A stretch of DNA of 64,000 bases from NCBI RefSeq assembly GCF_900114315.1, contig NZ_FOSQ01000001.1, positions 908,202 through 972,201 of the forward strand, written 5' to 3'. The position numbers and the translations under genes were made by a program. This stretch comes from Falsiroseomonas stagni DSM 19981. Lineage in GTDB: Bacteria > Pseudomonadota > Alphaproteobacteria > Acetobacterales > Acetobacteraceae. Shown here piece by piece: positions 35,984 to 45,900 of the stretch. The first letter of the stretch is position 1. Each line of letters starts with the position of its first letter. The notes under the pieces are model-generated. The model was not told where the DNA came from. It ran no database searches and saw only the letters and a list, made by a program, of their open reading frames with translations.

Positions 35984-37301
35984 GGGGCGGCAGCAGCGCG
36001 CCGACACGGTCCTCGTGCAGCGCCTCCGTCACGGCGGCGACGGCCACGGCACGGCCCTGCGGGGCGTAGAAGACGCCACGCAACTGCGTCGTCGCCTGCA
36101 GGGCGGCGAGGAAATCGGCGCGGAAGGCCGGATCGGGCGTGGCCGCTTCCGTCCAGAAGCTGTCGAGCGGCCCCTGATGCGCCAGGCCGGGCAGGTTCCA
36201 CACGGCGCTGCCAAGCGCCTTCACCGGCTTGCCGCAGACGACGGCCTTCAGCCCGACGGTGCTATTGATGGTGATCAGGCCTCGCATGCCGCGGACCATG
36301 TCGTCCAGGCTGCCGTTGCGCGCCACATGGACGCGGCCCGCAAGCCCGGCATCCGCCGCCAGTTGCCTGATCCGCTTCTCCCACGGCTTCAGGCAGGGAT
36401 CGAGGGGATGGACCTTGATCAGCAACTGGCCCTCAGCCGGCGCATGGGTAGCGAAGGAGCGCAGCGTCTCCGCGATCGGGGTGTCGAGGTCGGGATAGGG
36501 CGAATAGGCGCGGACGGAGAAATCGGTCTCCGTCTGCATGGCGAAGAGCCAGAAGGGACGGTCGCCGATGGCGGCCAGCGCCCGGTCGCCTTCCGCCCTT
36601 TCGGCCCGCCGGCGCAGCAGGCGGCGGGCGACGCCCCAATAGGTGGCGATCGGGTGGTGCAGCTGGTGGGATCGGTAGTGGGGAAAGGGCCAGGGGGCGA
36701 GGCAGGCCAAATGGTAGATCACGTCCCAGACGGCCTGGCGGCCGAAATCATCCCGCAGTTTCTCCGTCAGATCCGCAGGCGGCAGGCACCGGGCCAGGGC
36801 GCGGATGCGGTCGGGGTCGCGCGGGAAGCGGCTGTCGCCGCCCATGCCATCACGCTCCAGCGTGATCCAGTCCGGGCGGAAATAGCCGAAATCGGTCACC
36901 ACCACGGCGATGTCCCGCGTCGCGGCGGCGCTGATCGCCGCGCGATGGTAGCCCCGCTGCTCGCCCAGCAGCAGGATGTCCGTGATGCCGTGCCGGTCGA
37001 GGTAGCCGGCGATGAAGGCGGGCCAGTCTTCCGGACGGCCCTGGTAGTGGACCGCCGGCGGCTGCCCCTCCACGCCCCCCCAGAACAGCCGATCCCCGAA
37101 GCTGAGGTTGATGCGGTGGGTTGCATGACCGCGCGCAGCCAGGGCGCGCGCCACTTCGGTGAAGAAGGGGCTGATCGGTCCCTGCAGGAAAAGGAAGCGG
37201 CGCGGGCCGGGGCGCGGTGGCGCCGCCACTATGGCAACGCCGTCGCGAATCCTGGCCGACGGCAGGGCATCGGTCCGTAGCATCGGGCCCATAGCCACCA
37301 T
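35937..37301 (-). CDS. kpsS: capsule polysaccharide biosynthesis protein, KpsS-like
   Basis: 454 residues from ATG 37301 (ATG 37292 and 37283 are alternatives). The N-terminal RRFLFLQGPISPFFTEVARA and INLSFGDRLFWGG are hallmarks of KpsS. The C-terminal unit has LLIKVHPLDPCLKPWEKR, GLITINSTVGLKAVVCGKPV and NLPGLAHQGPLDSFW. KpsS adds the first Kdo to lyso-phosphatidylglycerol in E. coli capsules; the acceptor here may differ. It is the last gene of the minus-strand operon that starts with the glycosyltransferase at 48.7 kb. Confidence 0.9.
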   Translation of the reverse strand: MVAMGPMLRTDALPSARIRDGVAIVAAPPRPGPRRFLFLQGPISPFFTEVARALAARGHATHRINLSFGDRLFWGGVEGQPPAVHYQGRPEDWPAFIAGYLDRHGITDILLLGEQRGYHRAAISAAATRDIAVVVTDFGYFRPDWITLERDGMGGDSRFPRDPDRIRALARCLPPADLTEKLRDDFGRQAVWDVIYHLACLAPWPFPHYRSHQLHHPIATYWGVARRLLRRRAERAEGDRALAAIGDRPFWLFAMQTETDFSVRAYSPYPDLDTPIAETLRSFATHAPAEGQLLIKVHPLDPCLKPWEKRIRQLAADAGLAGRVHVARNGSLDDMVRGMRGLITINSTVGLKAVVCGKPVKALGSAVWNLPGLAHQGPLDSFWTEAATPDPAFRADFLAALQATTQLRGVFYAPQGRAVAVAAVTEALHEDRVGALLPPLRDPAADHGAGSPPG

Positions 37302-37352
37302 CGGCAGGGCACCTGTCAATGGCAGGGGGCGCGGCGGCGGTTTCGCCGTGCT

Positions 37353-38492
37353 TCAACCCTGGGCGGGCGAAGCCGCGGGCATCGACCACAGCCGCCATCG
37401 CCCGGTGACCGGCGCGGGCAGGCGCGCCATGGCATTCCGCATCGGCGCGTTGTCCTCGAGGATCCAGGAAATCTCGATCCGTCGCCATCCGCGCCGCGCC
37501 GCCAGGCCGAAGCCGGCATCCAGCAGCGCCCCCATGGCGAGGGCGGAGGCGGGGTGCCGGCGGAAGGCGCGGGTGATGCCCAGCATCGGGATGCGGGCCT
37601 GGTCGGCACCCGCCGGGATGCGCCCTGCCAGGGCCGGCAGCAGCCTGGCCCAGCCGAATGGCAGCAGCCTGCCGTCCCGGGGCAGGGCGGCATCGATGTT
37701 CGGCACCAGCGACAGCAGCCCGACCGGCATCCCGTCCCAGGCCGCGATGAAGACCTCCCCCCGCCAGAGCAGCGGGCGGAGCAGGGTGGCCAGGGTTTCG
37801 ACCTCTGCCGGGCCGAGCGGCACGGCGCCCCAATTGTCGGCCCAGGCATCGTCGAACAGCGCGGCCACCAGCCGCACCTCCGCCGCATAGTCGGCCCGGC
37901 GGAGCCCGCGGATCGACAGCCGCGCCATGTCCGTGGCGCGGGCGGCGGCCAGGCGCGCGAAGCGGGCGCGGTGGTGTTCGGTGGCGAGGTCGACGGTACA
38001 GGCCAGCACGTCCTTCACGGCGTGAAGCCCGGCCGCATCCAGCGCGGCGGGGAGCCAGCGGGGCGTGCCCGGCATGCGCAGCATGGGCGGCCGGTCGAAG
38101 AAGCCGGCCTGGGCGCCGACCTCATGGTTGATGGTGAAGGACAGCGGGCCGATGAGCGCTTCCCGCCCTCCTGCGGCCGCGAAGCCCCGCGCGGCCGCGA
38201 GCAGCCCCCGCAGCACCGCCGGATCCTCCTCCAGCGCCAGGAAGCCGAAGGTGGCGGGGGCGGCGGGGTCGTGCGGGACGCAGGCGGCGATCCGCCCGAC
38301 CGCACCCCCATCCCGCCACGCCAGGAACCGCGCGACATCATGGGTGGCGAGGAAGCCGTTGGTGGCGGGGGCGAAGAGGCGCCGCTCCTCCCACCGCAGC
38401 CGGGGCGCCCAGCCGGCCCCCGACAGGCGGGCGGGCAGGGCGTGGAAGGCGAGATCCTCCGCGCGGCCGCGGACCGGCCGGGTCTCGATCAC
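37353..38492 (-). CDS. GNAT-like N-acyltransferase candidate (possible RkpI / ceramide-synthase-like role)
   Basis: 379 residues from a GTG that overlaps the stop of the oxoamine synthase gene (GTGA). The second half looks like a GNAT fold: RRADYAAEVRLVAALFDDAW, FIAAWDGMPVGLLSLVPNID, a middle element GADQARIPMLGITRAFRR and RRIEISWILEDNAPMRNAM. The first half may be a degenerate second GNAT unit. Bacterial ceramide synthase of Caulobacter is also a GNAT-type protein encoded near serine palmitoyltransferase, so N-acylation of the oxoamine product is an attractive role. I recognise the fold type only from pattern, and the function is inference. Confidence 0.6.
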   Translation of the reverse strand: MIETRPVRGRAEDLAFHALPARLSGAGWAPRLRWEERRLFAPATNGFLATHDVARFLAWRDGGAVGRIAACVPHDPAAPATFGFLALEEDPAVLRGLLAAARGFAAAGGREALIGPLSFTINHEVGAQAGFFDRPPMLRMPGTPRWLPAALDAAGLHAVKDVLACTVDLATEHHRARFARLAAARATDMARLSIRGLRRADYAAEVRLVAALFDDAWADNWGAVPLGPAEVETLATLLRPLLWRGEVFIAAWDGMPVGLLSLVPNIDAALPRDGRLLPFGWARLLPALAGRIPAGADQARIPMLGITRAFRRHPASALAMGALLDAGFGLAARRGWRRIEISWILEDNAPMRNAMARLPAPVTGRWRLWSMPAASPAQG

Positions 38493-39811
38493 CCCGCGAG
38501 ATCGGCCGGCGAGATGCCGTCATTCGCCGCCGCCAGCGCGGCGACGGCATCGCGGATGTCCTTCTCCTCATGCTCGGCGGAGATGAAGAAGCGCAGCCGC
38601 GCCGCCTTCTCCGGCACCGCGGGGAAGATGATCGGCAGGGCGTTCACGCCGCGCTCCAGCAGGGCGGCGGAGACGCGGACGGCGCGTACGGAACTGCCGA
38701 GCACGACGGGCACGATGCCGAGGCCGGCCGATGCCCCCGTATCGAAGCCCCTGGCGCGGCAGAGGTCGCGGAACAGCGCGGCATTCGCCTGCAGCTTCGC
38801 CACCCGCCAGGGCTCCGCGCGCATCACCTCCAGCGCCGTGAGGGCGGAGGCGGCGAGTGGCGGCGCGAGGCCGACCGAATAGACGAAGCCCGGTACCGTA
38901 TGGCGCATCCAGTCGATCAGGTCGGCCCGGCCCGTGATGTAGCCGCCGCAGGCGCAGAGCGTCTTCGACAGCGTGCCCATCCAGATGTCGACCTCCGCCG
39001 GATCGACGCCGGCGGCTTCGAAGGCGCCAAGGCCGGTGGCGCCGACCACGCCCAGCCCATGCGCATCATCCACCATCAGCCAGGCATCATGCTTCCGGGC
39101 CATGGCGACGAACGCGGCGAGGTCCGGGACATCCCCGTCCATGGAATAGTGGCCTTCGACGACCAGCAGCGCGCGGGCGGCGCCGCGGCGCGCGGCGGCG
39201 AGTTCGCGTTCCGCCGCGCGGGCATCGTTGTGGGGGAAGGTGACCCGGCGCGCGCCGGACAGCTTGGCGCCCTCCGCCGCCGAATTGTGGATCGCGGCAT
39301 CATGCACGATGACATCGCGCGGGCCCATCAGGTGGCCGATGACGGTGACATTGGTGGCGTGCCCGCTGACGAAGGCCAGCGCCGCCTCCGCCCCGTAGTG
39401 GCGTGCCAGCGCCGCTTCCAGCGCCCCATGCACCGGCCTTTCGCCGGAGACGACGCGGGAGGCGGAGGCGGAGATGCCGTAGCGCGCCATGGCCGCCGCC
39501 GCCGCCTGGTGCAGGCGCGGGTCGCCGTTGAGGCCCAGGTAATCGTAGGAGCCGAAATTGATGACGTCCCGGTTGCCGATCAGGCTGTGCGCGCCGGCGC
39601 GGCCTTCATGGGCGCGGAAGAAGGGGCTCTCGATGCCGAGCGCCACCATCCCTTCCTGCACGAGGCCCCAGTCGCGCAGGTTCTGGATGCTGCTGAAGCC
39701 GCGCCCATCCGCCGCGCGCTGCGCGTCCTGTCCCTCCCGTCGCCGGGCGAGGCGCTGCACCAGCGCCAGGCGCGCGGTGGCTGAGAGGCCGAAGCCATGT
39801 CCCCGGACCAT
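38489..39811 (-). CDS. rkpG: alpha-oxoamine synthase, RkpG / serine palmitoyltransferase-like
   Basis: 440 residues of the PLP-dependent AONS/KBL/SPT/ALAS family. These condense an acyl thioester with an amino acid and release CO2. Visible features are FGSYDYLGLNGDPRLHQA, the substrate-side VVSGERPVHGALEAALARHY, LMVDDAHGLGVVG and the PLP lysine in GTLSKTLCACGGY. A roughly 60-residue N-terminal extension precedes the core, longer than in BioF. There are no biotin genes nearby, and it sits between a type I synthase and a GNAT protein, as rkpG does after rkpA in Sinorhizobium. The likely product is a sphingoid-like 3-keto amine. Confidence 0.85.
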   Translation of the reverse strand: MVRGHGFGLSATARLALVQRLARRREGQDAQRAADGRGFSSIQNLRDWGLVQEGMVALGIESPFFRAHEGRAGAHSLIGNRDVINFGSYDYLGLNGDPRLHQAAAAAMARYGISASASRVVSGERPVHGALEAALARHYGAEAALAFVSGHATNVTVIGHLMGPRDVIVHDAAIHNSAAEGAKLSGARRVTFPHNDARAAERELAAARRGAARALLVVEGHYSMDGDVPDLAAFVAMARKHDAWLMVDDAHGLGVVGATGLGAFEAAGVDPAEVDIWMGTLSKTLCACGGYITGRADLIDWMRHTVPGFVYSVGLAPPLAASALTALEVMRAEPWRVAKLQANAALFRDLCRARGFDTGASAGLGIVPVVLGSSVRAVRVSAALLERGVNALPIIFPAVPEKAARLRFFISAEHEEKDIRDAVAALAAANDGISPADLAG

Positions 39812-39932
39812 GCGTCAGGCCCCATGCCGGGACAGCGGGCGCGGCCTGCCGCGGGTGTGTGGCGTCACTGCCATGGTCGCGTGCCGAACCTCCGATGCTG
39901 CGCGGCCGGGCCCAGGCCGGCGGTGGCGCCCC

Positions 39933-42900
39933 TCATTCCGCGGCGCGGATATCGCCCTGCTGGGGTTCGAAGGCCTCCATCAGGGTGGAGATGGTGGCTT
40001 CCGTATCCGGCTGCGCGATGGCCGCCGCGGCGATCTGCCGTGCCAGGGTCCCGACCGTCAACTCCTCGCTGAGGGCGGAGAGCGCGACCTGGACGCCGAG
40101 GCGCTGTTCGAGGCCGCCGCGCAATTCCATGGCGCCGAGGCTGTCGAGGCCGAGCGCCGTTACCCCCGCATCGGCGCCGATGCCGTCCGGCGGCAGGCGC
40201 AGGATGCGGGCGATCTCCTCCGTCACCAGGCGCAGCACCAGCGCCTCCGCCTCCGGCCGCGGCAGGGTGGCGAGGTGGGCGCGCAGATTCTCCTGCGCCG
40301 GCGCAGCGGCGGGGCCGGCGAGGGCGGCCAGCATCGGCTCCTGCATGATCGGCAGCGCCAGGCGGCCGTCCGAGGCGCCGAGGCGCACCAGCACCGGCGT
40401 GGCTTCCCCGGCGGCGAGCAGCGCCGGCAGCATGGCGAGCGATTCCGCCGCCGTCATCGCGGTGACGCCGAGGCGGCGATTGAGCTTCGCGGCCTTGTCG
40501 CCATCCGCGGCCAGCATGCCGACATCGGTGATGGGCCCCCAGGCCACGGCCAGCGCCGGGCGGCCCGCGGCGCGGCGGCGGCGGGCCAGTGCCTCCAGCG
40601 CCGCATTGGCGGCGACGTAGTTGGACTGGCCGGGATTGCCGAAGGCGGTGGTGGCGCTGCTGAACAGCAGGAACAGCGTCAGCGGGTCCGCCGCCGTCAG
40701 CCGGTCCAGGTTCTCCGCCGCCGCCAGCTTCGGCGCCAGCACGCGCTGGAAGCGGGCGGCATCCATGGCCGTGGCGGCGCCGTCATCCAGCACGGCGGCG
40801 GCATGCACCACGCCGCCGATCGGCCGGCCCGCCCGGATTTTTGCCAAGGTCGCGGCGAGGGCCTCGGCGTCGGTGGCGTCGCAGGCGTGGATGGCGGCGC
40901 GGGCGCCGAGTGCGGCGAGATCGCGCAGCGCGGTCGCTTCCTCACCGGGTTCATCGGCTGCCACCGCGCCGCGGCGGCTGATGAGGGCGAGGTGCCGCGC
41001 GCCCTGGGCGGCCAGCCACTTCGCGGTGGCCAGGCCGAAGCCCCGCGTGCCGCCGACGACGACGATCGTCGCCTCCGCGGGCGGTGCCCAGGGCGCGGTG
41101 GCGGCGGGCAGGGGCGCGGGCGGGCGGATCACCAGCTTGCCGATATGGGCGGAGGCCTGGAGGGTGCGGAAGGCGGCCTCCACCTCCTCAGGCCCGAAGG
41201 CGGCATGGGGCAGGGGCAGGAAGCTGCCATCCTGAAGGCGGTCGCGGACCTGGCCGAGCAGCCGCGCCGCGACGCCGGGGCGGGCGCGCGGCAATTCGTC
41301 CACATCCACGGCGAAATAGCTGGCGTTGCGGCGCAGCGGGCGGATCGGCGCGCGGCGGTTCTCCACATAGTCCCGCTTGCCGAGTTCCACGAAGCGACCG
41401 AAGGGCTTCACGAGGGACAGGCTGCGTTCCATGGCATCGCCGGCCAGGGAGTTCAGCACCACGTCGACACCGTCCGGCCACTGGGCGCGCAGCGCGTCGG
41501 CGAAGCCGGGGTCGCGGCTGTCCAGCACCAGCTCCGCCCCGGCGGCGCGCAGGAAGGCGCGCTTGGCGGGGCTGCCCGCCGTCATGGCCACGCGGGCACC
41601 GATCTGCTGCGCGACCTGCAGCGCCGCCAGGCCCACGCCCCCGGCGCCGCCATGGATCAGCACGCTCTCCCCCGCCTGCAGCGCGGCGCAGGATTCCAGG
41701 GCATGCAGCGCGGTCAGGAAGGCGACGGGAATGGTCGCCGCTTCCTCGGCGCTCAGCCCATCCGGCAGGGGCGTGATCGCTTCCACCCGGGTGATGGCGC
41801 GGGCGGCCAGCGCCGCGGGGGCGAAGCCGAAGACGCGCGTGCCGGGCCGGATCGCCACGCCCGGGCCGGCGGCGATGACGGTGCCGGCGCATTCCATGCC
41901 AAGGGTGGGGCCGGCGAAGCCTGCTTCCAGCACCTCCTCCGGCAGCAGGCCCTGCGCCCACATCAGGTCGCGGAAATTGAGGCCCGCGGCCTCCACCGCG
42001 ATCGCGACCTCCCCCGGGCCCGGTGCGCGCTGGGTCGCGGCTTCCCAGCGCAGCGTGCCCAGCCGGCCGGGCTGGCCCAGGCCGAGCATGAGGGGGCCGG
42101 TCGGCGGCGTGGCCGGCGCCGGCTGCAGGCGCGGCACCAGGCGCTGGTCGGGGCCGAGCGTGACCTCCGCCTCCGGTACCGGTGAATCGAGTTCGGCGGC
42201 CAGGCGCCGCGCGGCGGCGGCGGGTGCCATGCCCGGGGCGATGTCGATCCGGCGCGGGCGAAGCGCCGGCATCTCATTCGCCAGGACGCGCATCAGGCCG
42301 AGCAGCGCGGCGGCTTCCGGCACATGCCGGCCCTCGGCGGGCTGCTGGCCGCCCATGGTGGCCAGTACGAAGCCGCTGGCCTGGCCATGCGCCGCTTCCG
42401 CCAGGCGCGTGATCGCGGCCAGGGTACCGGGCAGGCTGGCGGCATCGGGGCTGGCGCAGCACAGCAGCCGCACGCCGCTGAGCGCGGTCGCCTCGATCGT
42501 CGCGCCCAGCACGCCGCGCGCCACGCTGCCGCCCCGGCGCAGCAGCCGCGCGGCCAGGGCATCGGCCAGCGGCAGGGATGCGGGGTCCGCCAGCAGCAGC
42601 GTCCGCGGCGGCGCGGGCGGGGCGGCGGCCGGCGGGGGCGGCGCTTCCCCCACCAGCAGAAGCGCGGGCCAGGGCGCGCAGCCCAGCGGTTCCGCCGCCA
42701 CGGCGCGGAAGCCGGCATCGGCCAGCCGGCCCGTCCACAGGGCGGCGTCCGGCAGCGCTCCGCCGGCCGAGCCCGCGGGATCGGGGCCGAGGCCACTCCA
42801 CCAGGCCGGGTCCTGGCCACAGACGAAGGTCCAGACGCGGCCGGGCAGGGGTTCGGCCAGCAGCAGCGCACCCCCTTCCGCCAGGGCCCGGCGCAGCGCC

Positions 42901-45900
42901 GCCGCCATCGCGACCCCGGCCCGGGCGCGCGCCGCCGGGGCCAGCCCGATGACGAGGTCCGCCACCAGAGGCGGGGGCGCGTCGGAAAGCGGGTCCCAGA
43001 CCGCGCCGGTCAGGGCGCTGCCCGCGGGCAGGCCCGGCGGCAGGGCGGGCAGGGCGACGCGGCCATCGCCCGCGGCCACATAGACCAGGGCGCGGCCCAG
43101 CGGCGCGATCCGCGCCAGCACGCGGCGCGCCAGCACGCCCCCGGCGGTGCCGACTTCCAGGATGCGGATCGGGCGGGTTTCCGGCCATGCGGCGGCCAGG
43201 GCGCCCACGGCAGCGGCGACGGCCTCCGCCAGCTGGGCCATGGCCAGGCCCTCGGCGGGCGGCGGCGCAGGATCACGCGTCTGGCCGCGCAGGGCCTCCG
43301 GCAGGCGTTCCGCCGATTCGGCGATCCAGGCGAGGTCGAGGGCGAGGCCCGGCTGTTCGGCCAGGACGGAGCGCCAGATCGCCTCCGCCGGCGGCAGGGC
43401 TGAATCGGGCAGCAGCCGGATGCCGCCGCGTGCGAGCGGCTCCGCCGCGCCATCCTCGATCAGCGCCCGGCGAAGGAAGGCGTGGTAGGGGGATGCCTCC
43501 GGCGGTGCATCGGCATGGGCGGGATCGCCGGCGTAGAGCGCCTGCGCGGCCGCGGCGACATGCGCTTCGAGCAGCAGGGCGGCTTCGGTCAGGTCCATCC
43601 CCGCGGCGGCGGCCCGCGCGGCGTCCAGCGCGGGGGCGAGGGCCGGCGCCGGCGGCGGGCCTTCCGCGGCGGGGGCGAGCGCGATGCGCCAGGCGGCATC
43701 GGCCGCCGGGACGGCCCCGGCCTGGGTGAACATCTGGAACACCGCGCCTTCGACCCGCGCCACCGCCTGGCCGGCGGCATCGCGCAGCACCGCGCGCGCG
43801 GTCACGGATCGCGCACCGCGGCGGACCAGCGATACCTCCGCCAGCACCGGCGGCACGGCGCCGGGGCGTGCGACCAGCCGGGCGAAGCGCACGGGGGCGA
43901 GCCCGATGCCCGGTGGCAGCCCCGCCTCCCCCAGCAGGCCGAACAGGCCCTGCAAGGCGCCATCGAGACGCGAGGGATGCAGCAGGAAGCCGGCGTCGGA
44001 AGGGGCTGCATCCGGCAGCGCCAGGCGCACCAGGGCGCGGCCCAGGCCATCGGCGGGGCCGCGGCTTGCCTCCACCCGTTCCACCGCCCCGAAGGCCGGG
44101 CCGTAGGTCAGGCCGAGGCTGGCGGCCAGGCTGCGGATCGCGGCCCCGTCGATCGTCACCGCGTCGGGCAGGGTTTCGCGCGGCGGGAGGGAGAGGGCGG
44201 CGGCCGTCACCGCATGGGCCTCGCCTTCCGCATGCAGCGCCCAGGCGTCGCCGGACAGGCGGCGCCGGCTTTCCAGGCGGAAGGCCCCCGCGGCATCCAG
44301 CGTGCACCGCACTTCCCGCGTCCGCCCGGGCTCCAGCGCCAGGGGGCGGAGGATGCGCAACTCCGCCACTTCCAGTGCCGCGGCCTCGGGATGCCGGATG
44401 CGGGCGGCGGCCAGCGCCATGTCGAGCATGGCAGCAGCCGGCAGCACCGCATCGGGGCCGAGGCGATGGTCGGCCAGCCAGGGTTCAAGGTCGGTATCGA
44501 GCGCGCGGGACCAGATGCCGGGCTCGCTGCCCCGCCGGAAGCCGAGCAGCCTGTGGTCCTGGTCCGGGTCCAGCAGCCGCACGCTTTCCGGCGTGGCGGC
44601 ATGCCAGGCGGGCTTGCGGTCGAAGGGCGTCAGCGGCAGGCGGCGCGTGGCCGGGCCTCGGAAGGCCGGGGCGGCGCGCGGGTCGGTGCCGCCGGCGACC
44701 AGCCTGTCCGCGATGCCGGGGAAGGGGTCCTGCCCCGGCACGTCGCGCCGGCTGAGCGTGGCGAAGGGTGCGGCTTCCACCGCGGCGGCGCGGAACGTCT
44801 CCCGCATATAGGATTGCAGGACCGGGTGCGGGCCGATTTCCACGAACAGTCGGGCGCCGCGATCCAGCGCGGCACGCAGCGCGGCCTCGAACAGCACGGG
44901 TTGCCGGAGGTTGCCCCACCAGTAGGGAGCCCCTGCCGCGTCGCCGTCCAGCGCCTGCCCGGTGACGGTGGAGATCATGGGCAGGCGCCCGGGCGCTGCC
45001 GCCAGGTCGGCCAGATCCGCCAGCAGCCCGTCGCGCACCGGGTCCATGGCGCTGCTGTGGAAGGCGAAGTCGAGGTCGAGCGGGATGAAGGAATGGCGCC
45101 GCGCTTCCGCCAGGGGGCGCAGCGCCTCCAGCGCCGCGGCGGGACCGGCCAGGGTGACGGAGGCCGGCGCGTTCAGCGCCGCGACTTCCAGCCCCGCCGT
45201 GGCCGGACCGAGTTCCGCGATCATCGCGGCCGCTTCGGCGGCGGCGGCGCCAAGCGCGGCCATCCGCCCCACGCCCTGCATCCGTTGCTGATGCCGGCTG
45301 CGCGCCACCACGAGTTGCGCGGCGGCCGGCAGGTCCAGCATCCCCACGGCATGGGCGGCGGCGACCTCCCCCACCGAATGGCCGAGGACCATGTCCGGAC
45401 GGATGCCCTGCGCGGCCAGCGCGCCCAGGCTCGCGACCTGGATGGCGAAGAGGAGGGGCTGCGCGACGTCGGTGGCCGTCAGGTCGGCGGCGGAGACGCC
45501 GGCGCGCAGCATCGCGAGCGGCGACCAGCCGAGCAGCGGCGCCAGCGCGGCATCGACCGGGCGGAAGGCCCGGCGGAAGGCGGCGGAATGCGCCAGCGCG
45601 GCGCGGGCCATCCCGGCATGCTGGGCGCCATTGCCGCTGAAGACGAAGCAGATGCCGCCGGCCGAGGACGGCACGGCGGTGGCGATGCCCGGGGTCGCCG
45701 TGCCGGCCGTTGGCTCCGTCTTCGCAAAGGCATCCGGCAGGCCGGCGGGGCGCAGCCACTCGGCGATGGCCGAGGCCAGCGCATCGCCATCCCGGCCGCG
45801 CAGGACCAGCCGGTGGGGTTGAAGGTCCCGGTACCGCGCCGCGCCGCGCGCCAGGTCCGCGACCGTGGCGGCATCCTGGCCCCGCAGCCGCCCCTCCCAC

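Noticed and set aside
38489-39811. Assignment of the oxoamine synthase as biotin synthesis BioF
   Set aside because: There are no other biotin genes, the N-terminus is extended, and the neighbours are a synthase and capsule genes as in rkp loci.
39558-42185. 875-codon plus-strand frame overlapping the oxoamine synthase and synthase C-terminus
   Set aside because: Low-complexity shadow; the minus frames carry ER, KR and ACP motifs and the PLP lysine motif.
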